From Leisingera sp. ANG1 (lineage in GTDB: Bacteria; Pseudomonadota; Alphaproteobacteria; Rhodobacterales; Rhodobacteraceae), in assembly GCF_000203975.2 (NCBI RefSeq), contig NZ_AFCF02000003.1, positions 426,816 through 490,815 of the forward strand: a DNA stretch of 64,000 bases, given 5' to 3'. The position numbers and the translations under genes are program-made. The notes beneath the pieces are model-generated. The model searched no databases. It was not told the origin of the DNA and saw only the letters and a program-made list of their open reading frames with translations. The number at the start of each line of letters is the position of its first letter. Position 1 is the stretch's first letter. Of the stretch, positions 42,956 to 50,569 are shown one piece after another.

Positions 42956-44104
42956 TCAGCCCTCCGCCGGTTTCGGGCTGACGCGCTGGCCGGGCAGAAA
43001 GGAGGCCAGCGGTGTCCGGGCCACCAGCCAGGGGCCGGTGCCGTCAGGCGCGGCGATGGTGATGTTCCCGCCGTGCCGGAACAGAACCCTGGGGGTGATG
43101 CGCTGCAGGAGGCCGGCGCCGTCGACCAGCCAGATATGCCCGGCCCGGGTCAATGTGCCTTCGGGCAGGGTGAGGGTGCTGGAAAGCTCCCGCCCGCGGA
43201 GGGCAACGCGCAGGAAGTCGCCCGCGAGCACCGCCTGCTGCGGGTCCGTGACCTCCAGAAAGATGCGCATCTGGCGGGTTTTCTGATCGAGGAATCCGCC
43301 GCCCTGGCGGATCCGGGCCTGGCCGAGGGGCTGGCCGTTGCGGTGGTAAAGCTCCGCCATCTGGCCGGTGACGGGTTGTTGCAGCAGCTTCCAGTCCTCC
43401 TGGCTCAGCCCGGCGGTGATTTCGAACTGGCGGTTATCGGCCAGCTGCAGCAGGGGATCGCCCGCGTTTACGGTCTGGCCGAGGCTGGCCAGGCGGCGGG
43501 TGACAAACCCGGAGAAGGGGGCCGTGACCTCGCAATCCGCCAGATCGCGCTGCGCGGTCTGCAGCTGCGCCTTGGCGGCGGCCACGTTGCGTTCGGCGAT
43601 CCTCAGCTGCGGCAGGTGAAGCGCCAGGTCATTGGGCGGGCTGGCGCCGTCGCGGGCAAACTGCCGCTGGGCGACAGTCACCTTGTTCCGGGCCTGAAGC
43701 AACAAAAGCCGGGCCTGTTCCAGAGACAGTTCAGCCGCGGCAACGGCGGTTTCATAGCGGGTTTTTTCGATGGAAAACAACGGCGTGCCTTCGGCGGCCC
43801 GGGCGCCGGCCAGTGCACCGCCGTGTACCGCTAGGATCCGGCCGGAGACCGCAGAGCGCAGTTCAGCATCCCAGCGCGGGCGCAGCTCGGCGTAGGCGGA
43901 GACAACAGCCCGGGCCGGGCCGGGCGAAACCGCAATGACCGAAACCGCTGGGGCAGGCGGCGGCGCTGCCGTGCGGGTCACATCGGCGGTGTCCTCGGTC
44001 TCAAACAGCAGCAGGACAACCGCGGCCAGGACCGCCACCGAAACGGCCAGCCACAGCCATTGCCTGCCGCGCCGCACCGGAGCCTTGGGTGTTGTGTTTG
44101 CCAT
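42956..44104 (-). CDS. RND efflux periplasmic adaptor subunit (HlyD/MFP family)
   Basis: A 382-residue adaptor anchored by one N-terminal helix ('LWLAVSVAVLAAVVLLLFET'). It contains the biotinyl-lipoyl-like half-motifs ('SAVSGRILAVHGGALAGA', 'VTAPFSGFVTRRLASLGQTVNAGDPLLQLAD') flanking a coiled-coil hairpin ('AAELSLEQARLLLLQARNKVTVAQ'), then a beta-barrel part. It links the pump to an outer-membrane channel. First gene of the operon; its promoter lies in the 102-bp gap to the divergent TetR gene, which holds a palindromic operator. Confidence 0.9.
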   Translation of the reverse strand: MANTTPKAPVRRGRQWLWLAVSVAVLAAVVLLLFETEDTADVTRTAAPPPAPAVSVIAVSPGPARAVVSAYAELRPRWDAELRSAVSGRILAVHGGALAGARAAEGTPLFSIEKTRYETAVAAAELSLEQARLLLLQARNKVTVAQRQFARDGASPPNDLALHLPQLRIAERNVAAAKAQLQTAQRDLADCEVTAPFSGFVTRRLASLGQTVNAGDPLLQLADNRQFEITAGLSQEDWKLLQQPVTGQMAELYHRNGQPLGQARIRQGGGFLDQKTRQMRIFLEVTDPQQAVLAGDFLRVALRGRELSSTLTLPEGTLTRAGHIWLVDGAGLLQRITPRVLFRHGGNITIAAPDGTGPWLVARTPLASFLPGQRVSPKPAEG

Positions 44105-44171
44105 CTGCTGCCTTTCCCGCCGAAACCAGAATCACTGCCCCTTGCGGGGCGGTGTTATCTGGCATATACAG

Positions 44172-44189
44172 TGAACGATCGTTCGTTCA
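44172..44189. promoter_or_regulatory. TetR-type palindromic operator between tetR and the RND operon
   Basis: TGAACGATCGTTCGTTCA is symmetric as TGAACGA-TCGT-TCGTTCA. It directly follows a TATACA hexamer (44165-44170) that could be a -10 element on the plus strand and lies between the divergent regulator and pump genes, the usual place for autoregulated TetR repression of both. Binding is inferred. Confidence 0.6.
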
Positions 44190-44206
44190 AGGAGTGTTCC
44201 GAAAAA

Positions 44207-44821
44207 ATGCCTGCCGGAGAAGACAAGGCCGCATCGAAACGGGAGAAGGCAATTGCACAGCGCCGGGCGCAGATCCTGGAGGCGGCGCTGGAGTGCTTTC
44301 TGGAGAACGGCTATCACCAGACCGGAGTGCGGGATATTGCGAAGAAGGCCGGGGTGAGCCTGGGCAATCTCTACAACCACTTCCCGGGCAAGCATGACGT
44401 GCTGGCAGAAATCGCGGCGCTGGAGCGGCTGGAACTGGCGCCGTTTCTGAAGATGCTGGCCGGCCCGGCCCCGGCGCCGAAGGTCCTGAAAAAGTTTGTG
44501 GCGGCCTATGCCAAATACCTGGCGGATCCGGATACCGTGATCCTGACGCTGGAAATTTCCGGCGAAGCCATTCGCAAGCCCGACATTGCCGCGATGTTCA
44601 TGGACAACCGGGAGCAGCTGGCCGCTGCGCTGACGGCGGTGCTGGAGCGCGGAATTGCCGAAGGCGGCCTGCGCCGCCTGCCCGATCCGGGGGAGACGGC
44701 ACAGCTGATCATCGAGGTGGCGGAGGGCAGCGCCTACCGTTGCGTGCTGAGCAAACTGCCCATGCGCAAGGTTCAAAAAGGGTTGTGGGATTTTGTTTCC
44801 GCTGCCGTCCTGGCGCCGTAA
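44207..44821 (+). CDS. TetR/AcrR-family transcriptional regulator
   Basis: A 204-residue regulator. The N-terminal DNA-binding domain reads 'RRAQILEAALECFLENGYHQTGVRDIAKKAGVSLGNLYNHFPGK', a textbook TetR helix-turn-helix; the C-terminal domain ('LELAPFLKMLAGPAPAPKVLKKFVAAYAKYL' onward) binds an unknown ligand. The ATG at 44207 follows an AAGGAG site 12 nt upstream; a GTG at 44171 would put the operator inside the gene and is less likely. Divergent from the RND operon, it probably represses the pump until an inducer binds. Confidence 0.87.
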   Translation: MPAGEDKAASKREKAIAQRRAQILEAALECFLENGYHQTGVRDIAKKAGVSLGNLYNHFPGKHDVLAEIAALERLELAPFLKMLAGPAPAPKVLKKFVAAYAKYLADPDTVILTLEISGEAIRKPDIAAMFMDNREQLAAALTAVLERGIAEGGLRRLPDPGETAQLIIEVAEGSAYRCVLSKLPMRKVQKGLWDFVSAAVLAP

Positions 44822-44909
44822 GCGCCTGCCGGGCCGGGCGTCCGTTCTGGCGGTATGGGCGCAGGGAGCTATAGTCTTTGGGGCTGGCAGGCGGTTTGCC
44901 TGCCCGGCC

Positions 44910-45980
44910 ATGCGGCACGGAACCGGGGCAACAGGACATTTGCGCGATCCAGAGACCAAGATTCCCATCCTGCTGATCGGTTACGCGGTGACCGTGCTGA
45001 ACACGATGCCGGTCTGGCTGGCGGAGCTGTCGCAAAAAAGCGGCAGCAGCAGCACCGCGGCGGGACTGGTAGCGAGCCTGCTGCTTCTGTCTGCGACGGC
45101 TGGCTGCCTGGCAGGGCCGCGTTTGCCGCGGCCGTCCGGGCCAAGGATCGCCGCCGGGACCGTCCTGGCCTGCGTGATTGGCGCCGCCGCGGTTCCGGCG
45201 TTCGGACTGGCCTCTCTTGTTGCAGGGTCTGTTCTGGCCGGCGTTTCCATGGGTGTGGTGTTGTCCGTTCCCCTGTCCCTTGGGCTGCACAGCCAAAAGG
45301 CGTTGCGGGTGTTCGGGTATGGCATGAGCCTGGGGTGCGTGGTGTCCTTTGTGCTGCTGGTCTTTCTGGCACTGGCGGGATTGAATTCGCTGCCGTTCCT
45401 GGCTGCCTTGGCGGCTGTCCAGCTGGCCATTCTGATACGTTCCGTGCCAGCAGGAAGCCGCCCGGATTACCGGGCTTTTGCCTGGGGGCAGGACATCAGC
45501 CTGTTTCCCTTTTTTGTTTTGATGGGTGCCTATTGGGCGTTGCTGGAACTGTTTGCCATTGATCTGGGTGTCCGCAGCCTGAGCGGCTGGCTGGCGGCCA
45601 GCCTGCTGTTCTCGGCGCTTGGGTCTTTTCTTGCGGGTCTGGCCTCCAGCCGTCTGCGGCGCTGGCTGCAGCTTGCCGGGCTGCTGATCGCGGCGCTGGC
45701 GGGCGGGCTGACTTATGCTGCCTTTTCCGAAACCGCGCTGGGGCTGATGATCCTGTTCAATGCCTTCGGGCTGTTCCTGTTTTTTCCACTGTATCTGGAA
45801 GCCACGGACTCACCGCCGTTCGGGATGGCGCGGTATCTGCTGGGATTTGCGCTTGGCGGCGGTGCGGGCAGCCTGCTGGTTGCCCTTGGCGGATATCCGG
45901 CGCTGGCGGTTGCGGTCGCAGCCTCTGGCGTGATTGCGGTTCCGGGGGTGTTCAGGGCGGGGTCAGGGACGGCCCGGTAG
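44910..45980 (+). CDS. Major facilitator superfamily-like membrane protein
   Basis: A membrane protein of about 356 residues with roughly ten to eleven hydrophobic helices. The first helices ('IPILLIGYAVTVLNTMPVWLAEL', 'TAAGLVASLLLLSATAGCLAG') and the 'VLAGVSMGVVLSVPLSLGL' segment follow an MFS layout. I chose the ATG at 44910; the open frame begins at 44793, inside the TetR gene. Substrate cannot be called. The 3' end overlaps the convergent winged-helix/TPR regulator by 29 bp, so the two genes share coding sequence on opposite strands. Confidence 0.72.
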   Translation: MRHGTGATGHLRDPETKIPILLIGYAVTVLNTMPVWLAELSQKSGSSSTAAGLVASLLLLSATAGCLAGPRLPRPSGPRIAAGTVLACVIGAAAVPAFGLASLVAGSVLAGVSMGVVLSVPLSLGLHSQKALRVFGYGMSLGCVVSFVLLVFLALAGLNSLPFLAALAAVQLAILIRSVPAGSRPDYRAFAWGQDISLFPFFVLMGAYWALLELFAIDLGVRSLSGWLAASLLFSALGSFLAGLASSRLRRWLQLAGLLIAALAGGLTYAAFSETALGLMILFNAFGLFLFFPLYLEATDSPPFGMARYLLGFALGGGAGSLLVALGGYPALAVAVAASGVIAVPGVFRAGSGTAR

Positions 45981-47517
45981 CGATGTTGAGCCCGGCTTTT
46001 CGCCAGCCATTGATTGCCGCCGCGCCGTGTTCGGCGCTGATGTTGGTCAACTCCAGTTCCTGAAGCGCCACCTGCTCGAATTCGGGGAACATCTGCCGCA
46101 TCTGCGCCACCGCCCGGGCGGCGGCCTGCATGTTGTCCAGCTCCGCGTGCAGCCACGCCAGATGCGCCTGGTACCAGAAAAACTCTGGCATCGGGACCCG
46201 CTCCACCTCGACCAGTGCCGCTTCGAAAAACCCCTGGCTGGCATAGAGCCAGCAGCGGGCGTAGTGGTACCAGCCGGGGTGCACCGGGCTGAGGTCGATG
46301 GCCCGGTCCAGGAGTTCAACCGCGCGGTCGTATTCCCCAAGGAACAGGTAGCAGGAGCCGATTTCCGCCAGTACATCGCAATGGCCGGCGTTCAGTGCCA
46401 GAGCGCGGCCGGCAGCGTCCCGGAAGCCTGCAATGTCCTTTTGATAGAAGATCGCCAGCGCCAGCGTCATCTGTGCAAAGGCATTCAGGCTGTCGCAGGC
46501 CACGGCCCGGCGCGCCGCTGCCGCGCAGAGTGCCAGCGCGTCAGTATCCGGACGCGGGTTGATATGATAGCGGTACTCTTCCAGCAGAAGCATGGCGTAG
46601 GCCGCCCAGCCCTCGGCGGACTCCGTGTCCGATTCCAGTGCCTGGCATAGGCCGTCGCGGGCCTCTGCGTGGATCGCGGGGTCGTAGCAGCGGTAATATT
46701 CGTAGAAGCGGGAGATCAGGCGCAGGGTGTCCCAGGACTGGCTGCGCCCTGCCGGTGCGGCCTGGGCGATCTGCTCCGCCATTTCGCCATGGCGGCTGCC
46801 GAGGCGCCCGGCAATCAGCCGTGCGATGTCCTCGAGGATATCGAAGAGGCCGCCGGTGCCGCCGCCGCGGTCGAATTGCTCGGTTGCGGCCAGATGGCCG
46901 CTGGCGGCCTCGGTCACCTGAACCGTCACCCGCAAATGCTCTGCCGAGCGCCGGACGCTGCCCTCGATAACATGCGAAACGCCATGTGCCTGGCTCATCT
47001 CTGCGTTTGAGATGCCGTCCGTTGCAAGCTGTTCCGTTGTGCGGTGCGACAGCAAGGTGAACTCGCGGAACCGGGACAGGCTGGCGATGGTGTCCTCGGT
47101 CAGGCATTCGCCGACAAAGGCGTTATCCGCATCGCTGCCCAGGCAGCGGAACGGCAGCACCGCCAGAACAGTCTGGCCGCTGCGGGCGGCAGGATGGGCG
47201 GCCCTGGCAGGTTCCGCAACCGGCGCCACAAACCGGAAGCCCTTGCCGTGAATAGTGCGGATGGTGTGCTGGTCGCGGCCATTGTCGCCGACGGCCTGGC
47301 GGGCTTCCTTGATCGCGGTTGACAGGGTCGCATCGGTGATGAAGCGGCCGTCCCAGACCGCGCCGGCCAGATCGTCCTTCAGCACCACCCGGTCCCGGTT
47401 GCGGATCAGGTATTCCAGCAGCTGCAGGGTCTGCGGTGTCAGGCTTTGCCGGACCCCGCCGCGCGAAATCTGGAACAGGCCGGTGTCGAGCTCGCAATCA
47501 TTGAAGGTGAATTTCAT
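45952..47517 (-). CDS. Winged-helix transcriptional regulator with TPR-like C-terminal region (CadC/ToxR-type wHTH)
   Basis: A 521-residue protein. Residues 1-100 form an OmpR-type winged helix without a receiver ('LTPQTLQLLEYLIRNRDRVVLKDDLAGAVW' and 'DQHTIRTIHGKGFRFVAPV'). A middle block ('VLAVLPFRCLGSDADNAFVGECLTEDTIASLSRF') is the TolB-like segment seen in adenylate-cyclase/TPR regulators. The C-terminal half (about 270-500) is made of tetratricopeptide-like helical pairs ('AARRAVACDSLNAFAQMTLALAIFYQ', 'GEYDRAVELLDRAIDLSPVHPG'). There is no membrane helix, so it is a cytosolic regulator. Divergent from the homocysteine-methyltransferase-like gene, which is a probable target. Confidence 0.85.
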   Translation of the reverse strand: MKFTFNDCELDTGLFQISRGGVRQSLTPQTLQLLEYLIRNRDRVVLKDDLAGAVWDGRFITDATLSTAIKEARQAVGDNGRDQHTIRTIHGKGFRFVAPVAEPARAAHPAARSGQTVLAVLPFRCLGSDADNAFVGECLTEDTIASLSRFREFTLLSHRTTEQLATDGISNAEMSQAHGVSHVIEGSVRRSAEHLRVTVQVTEAASGHLAATEQFDRGGGTGGLFDILEDIARLIAGRLGSRHGEMAEQIAQAAPAGRSQSWDTLRLISRFYEYYRCYDPAIHAEARDGLCQALESDTESAEGWAAYAMLLLEEYRYHINPRPDTDALALCAAAARRAVACDSLNAFAQMTLALAIFYQKDIAGFRDAAGRALALNAGHCDVLAEIGSCYLFLGEYDRAVELLDRAIDLSPVHPGWYHYARCWLYASQGFFEAALVEVERVPMPEFFWYQAHLAWLHAELDNMQAAARAVAQMRQMFPEFEQVALQELELTNISAEHGAAAINGWRKAGLNIATGPSLTPP

Positions 47518-47682
47518 GCTGTTTCCCGGTTCCGGACTGGCTTTGCAGGCAAGTACTTAGCGCGAAGGCTCAGGGTTTCTCAGGAAAAGCTCAGATCCTG
47601 CGCAAGTCTGAGCCCGCGCCGCCGCCTATCCAGATGCTGCACGACATTGCCCGCACCCGGGCTGCAGCATTGGAGAAAGCAG

Positions 47683-48639
47683 ATGAAATACCGTGACGCG
47701 CTGCCGCAATTGAATGGCCAGCAAATGATCGCCGATGGCGGGCTGGAAACAACGCTGGTGTTCCATGAGGGGATCAGCCTGCCGCTGTTTGCCGCCTTCA
47801 TGGCGCTGGAGACCCGCGAGGGCAGGGAGGCCATCGCCCGCTACATGCGCGGGTTTGCCGACCTGGCGGTCCGCAACCGCCGCGGCTTTGTGATGGACAC
47901 GCCGACCTGGCGCGCCAGCCCGCGGTGGGCGGCGGAACTGGGAGTTGGCAGGGAGCAGCTGGAGGCAGTTCACCGTACTGCGGTCGCAACCCTGCGGGAT
48001 CTGCGCGACGCGTTGGAGACGCCGCAGTCGCCCTTTGTCATCAACGGGGTGATCGGGCCGCACAGCGATGGCTATGCGCCCAGCGAAATCCTGACCGCGG
48101 AGGAGGCGGAAGCCTATCACCAGACGCAGGTTGAATGGTTCGCCGCAATGGGTGCCGACATGGTCTCTGCCATCACCATGACCTATGCGGAGGAAGCCAT
48201 CGGCATCGTCCAAGCGGCCCGCAGTGCCGCAATTCCGGCGGTGATCTCCTTCACGGTGGAAACCGATGGCCGGCTGCCCTCCGGCCAGAGCCTGCGCGGC
48301 GCCGTCGAACAGGTCGATGCGGAGACCGGCGGGGCGGCTGCGTATTTCATGATCAACTGCGCGCATCCTGACCATTTCACCGGGGTGCTGGCCGAGGGCG
48401 GCAAGTGGACCGCCCGCATCCGCGGTCTGCGGGCCAATGCGTCGCGGCTGTCGCATGCCGAGCTGGACGAGGCGGAGGAGCTGGATGACGGCGATCCGCA
48501 GGAGTTCGGCGCGCTGCACCGGGATCTGGCGCATCTGCTGCCCAATCTGACTGTCGTCGGCGGCTGCTGCGGCACCGATCACCGCCATGTCGAACACGTC
48601 TGCACGGCCGGCCGCCATGCCGCCGCCGCGGCGGGCTGA
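47683..48639 (+). CDS. Homocysteine S-methyltransferase family protein
   Basis: A 318-residue TIM-barrel enzyme. The opening 'MIADGGLETTLVFHEGISLP' and the zinc ligands, one Cys in 'MINCAHPDHF' and the pair in 'VVGGCCGTDHRH', are those of the Pfam S-methyl_trans family (MHT/BHMT/MetH N-terminal type), which moves methyl groups from S-methylmethionine, betaine or a similar donor to homocysteine or another thiol. The donor is not clear. The ATG at 47683 follows a GGAGAAAG site. It lies divergently from the winged-helix/TPR regulator and ahead of a DUF1127 gene. Confidence 0.85.
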   Translation: MKYRDALPQLNGQQMIADGGLETTLVFHEGISLPLFAAFMALETREGREAIARYMRGFADLAVRNRRGFVMDTPTWRASPRWAAELGVGREQLEAVHRTAVATLRDLRDALETPQSPFVINGVIGPHSDGYAPSEILTAEEAEAYHQTQVEWFAAMGADMVSAITMTYAEEAIGIVQAARSAAIPAVISFTVETDGRLPSGQSLRGAVEQVDAETGGAAAYFMINCAHPDHFTGVLAEGGKWTARIRGLRANASRLSHAELDEAEELDDGDPQEFGALHRDLAHLLPNLTVVGGCCGTDHRHVEHVCTAGRHAAAAAG

Positions 48640-48704
48640 GGCCTCAACCGGACACGAAACGGACTGGAGCGGCAGCCCGCTCCGGCCTTCAAGGGAGATG
48701 AGAC

Positions 48705-48965
48705 ATGAAACTCTACCAGACCACTTACACGCAATCTGATTACCTGCGGCTTCCGGGCGGCACTTCGGGGACCCGGGCACCGGGACGGACGGGCCTGTGG
48801 GCGCGCCTGCGCAATCGGGTGATCCGCGAATGGAAGCTGCGGCGGGACATTGCGCATCTGGAACAGCTTGATGCCCGGCTGCTGAAGGATATCGGGCTTG
48901 AACGGCACGATGTCAGGGGCCAGCTGCGCCGCGGACGGGATGTTTACTGGGAGTTCCGGCCATGA
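48705..48965 (+). CDS. DUF1127 domain small basic protein
   Basis: An 86-residue protein whose C-terminal half fits DUF1127: 'WKLRRDIAHLEQLDARLLKDIGLERHDVRGQLR'. DUF1127 proteins are small, arginine-rich and in some alphaproteobacteria bind RNA or take part in phosphate and stress control; the exact role here is unknown. The N-terminal 35 residues are low in charge and have no membrane segment. A ribosome site (AAGGGAGATGAGAC) precedes the ATG. It overlaps the next gene by 4 bp (ATGA), so the two are coupled. Confidence 0.8.
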   Translation: MKLYQTTYTQSDYLRLPGGTSGTRAPGRTGLWARLRNRVIREWKLRRDIAHLEQLDARLLKDIGLERHDVRGQLRRGRDVYWEFRP

Positions 48966-49966
48966 GCACGCTGAAGAACGGGTCCAAGGGACCCCAGGTC
49001 AAGGCGCTGCAGCGCGCCTTGAACACTGCCGGTGCAAAACCCGCGCTGAAAACCGATGGCAAGTTCGGCAGCAAGACGGAAGGAGCGGTCAAGGCGTTCC
49101 AGAAGAAAGCCCGCCTGAAGGCCAGCGGTATTGCCGGGACCGATACCCTGGCGGCGCTGGGGCTGGGCCGCAAGGCGGTGACGTGGCCGCTGCCGGACCT
49201 GCTGCCGGAGCGCCGGGAGGTTGACAAGCACTACATGAAGGCCCGCAAGACCGTGAAGGCGGGTCTTGTTCTGGCATCCGGGCACAAGGCCTATTCCATC
49301 CGCGTGCTGCATGACGAAATGCTGGCGGCGGGCGAGCGGCTGGACACGGTTTATGCCGGTGTGGTCGATCCGCTGTGCGATGCGGACTTTCTGCATCACC
49401 GCTTTGACCAGCTGCCTGCCTCCGAGATCAGAAAACGCCAGGCCCTGATCGCACAGGCCAAGAAGACGATGGATTTGTTCAGCAAGCAGTCCGCAGCTTT
49501 CTATGGCCATATCATCGAGATCGGCCGCATCGAATCCGAGACCAAAAGCGCAATCAGCAAGCGCGGGCGGGTGGTCTGGCCAGTGCCCGATTACAGCAAG
49601 ATCTTCAACCGCAACGCTCAGAGGTTAAGGGCGGTCAAGGAACGGATGCAGGAGATTTATAGCGACTGCTACGGCCATGCAGACCCTGAGGTCCACAAGT
49701 TTGCCAAAGAGGCGCTCAAGATGCTGTCGAAAACAGACAATGCCTATGTCGAGTACGAAGTGCAGTTTGCGGTTCTCAACGAAACCAAGGAGGCTTTTGA
49801 ACGCAAATTCACCGAAGTGCGTGATGATGAGCTGCTGAAAATCGCGAAGAAGGCCAAGACGCAATACGCCAAGCTGCTGCAGCTCGCCCGAATTTGCATT
49901 GCCCAGCTGAAATCCTGCTGGGGAATTGAGAAGCGGCACAGGAAAATGATCGGGTTTTCAGCCTGA
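48962..49966 (+). CDS. Peptidoglycan-binding-domain protein with large uncharacterised helical region
   Basis: A 334-residue protein. Residues 3-68 form a PG_binding_1 domain ('NGSKGPQVKALQRALNTAGA', 'GKFGSKTEGAVKAFQKKARLKASGIAG'). The remaining 260 residues are mostly helical and Lys/Glu-rich ('AQAKKTMDLFSKQSAAFYGHIIEIGRIES', 'AFERKFTEVRDDELLKIAKKAKTQYAKLLQLAR') with no catalytic motif that I recognise. There is no signal peptide, which is odd for a wall-binding protein; it may be exported by another route or released on lysis. It overlaps the DUF1127 gene. Confidence 0.7.
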   Translation: MSTLKNGSKGPQVKALQRALNTAGAKPALKTDGKFGSKTEGAVKAFQKKARLKASGIAGTDTLAALGLGRKAVTWPLPDLLPERREVDKHYMKARKTVKAGLVLASGHKAYSIRVLHDEMLAAGERLDTVYAGVVDPLCDADFLHHRFDQLPASEIRKRQALIAQAKKTMDLFSKQSAAFYGHIIEIGRIESETKSAISKRGRVVWPVPDYSKIFNRNAQRLRAVKERMQEIYSDCYGHADPEVHKFAKEALKMLSKTDNAYVEYEVQFAVLNETKEAFERKFTEVRDDELLKIAKKAKTQYAKLLQLARICIAQLKSCWGIEKRHRKMIGFSA

Positions 49967-50010
49967 AGGCAGCGCAATACGAGGGGTCTCCAACGTCCAG
50001 TGATGCGCTG

Positions 50011-50568
50011 CTACATGGCCCGGGATATTTGCCGGGCCAGCTCTGCCAGTGCAAGGGACAGCGCATCAGCGGTGGCGGCGGCACCTTCGCCGCTGACCGG
50101 CGTGGCGATATCGAAGCGCTGCACGAATTCCCGCACGGTGCCTTCGGGCGAGGAAACGGCGAATTGGCCGGAAAGCTCAAACAACCCGTCGGCGCGGGCA
50201 TAGGCCTGATCCACCCGCACATCCAGGCGCACGTCCGGGCCGGTGTTCAGCGGCCAGGGCTCCATCGCGGCAGCGGCGCCGGTGCGCTCGCTGAGGCCGC
50301 GGGCCAGGGCTGCGGTCATGCCGCGGGCCGGGTCATCCGCCCATTGCGCGCCATCCAGTGCAAACAGCGCGCCGCCTTCGCCCTCGGCGACAATGTCAGA
50401 GGCCGCAGCGTAGGAGGGGAGTGAAACCAGCCGAACCTCGATCGAGCGGGCGCGCAGGTTGGCGACGGTTTCGCCGGGGGCGGAGGAAATCAGATATCGG
50501 GGATCGTTGCCGCCGGCGCAGGCCGCCAGCAGGGCAAGAGGGATCAGCAAAGGCAGGCGTTTAATCAT
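50011..50568 (-). CDS. pqiC: PqiC-type outer-membrane lipoprotein (ABC-type transport auxiliary)
   Basis: A 185-residue lipoprotein. The signal 'LPLLIPLALLAAC' ends in a lipobox Cys, and the mature part holds a domain of the ABC_trans_aux/PqiC type ('YLISSAPGE', 'RLDVRVDQAYARADGLFELSGQFAV'). PqiC anchors the PqiB tube to the outer membrane. The ATG at 50568 is chosen because it directly starts the lipoprotein signal; an upstream extension to 50619 lies in pqiB. It is the last gene of the pqi operon, 1 bp after pqiB. Confidence 0.82.
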   Translation of the reverse strand: MIKRLPLLIPLALLAACAGGNDPRYLISSAPGETVANLRARSIEVRLVSLPSYAAASDIVAEGEGGALFALDGAQWADDPARGMTAALARGLSERTGAAAAMEPWPLNTGPDVRLDVRVDQAYARADGLFELSGQFAVSSPEGTVREFVQRFDIATPVSGEGAAATADALSLALAELARQISRAM

Positions 50569-50569
50569 C

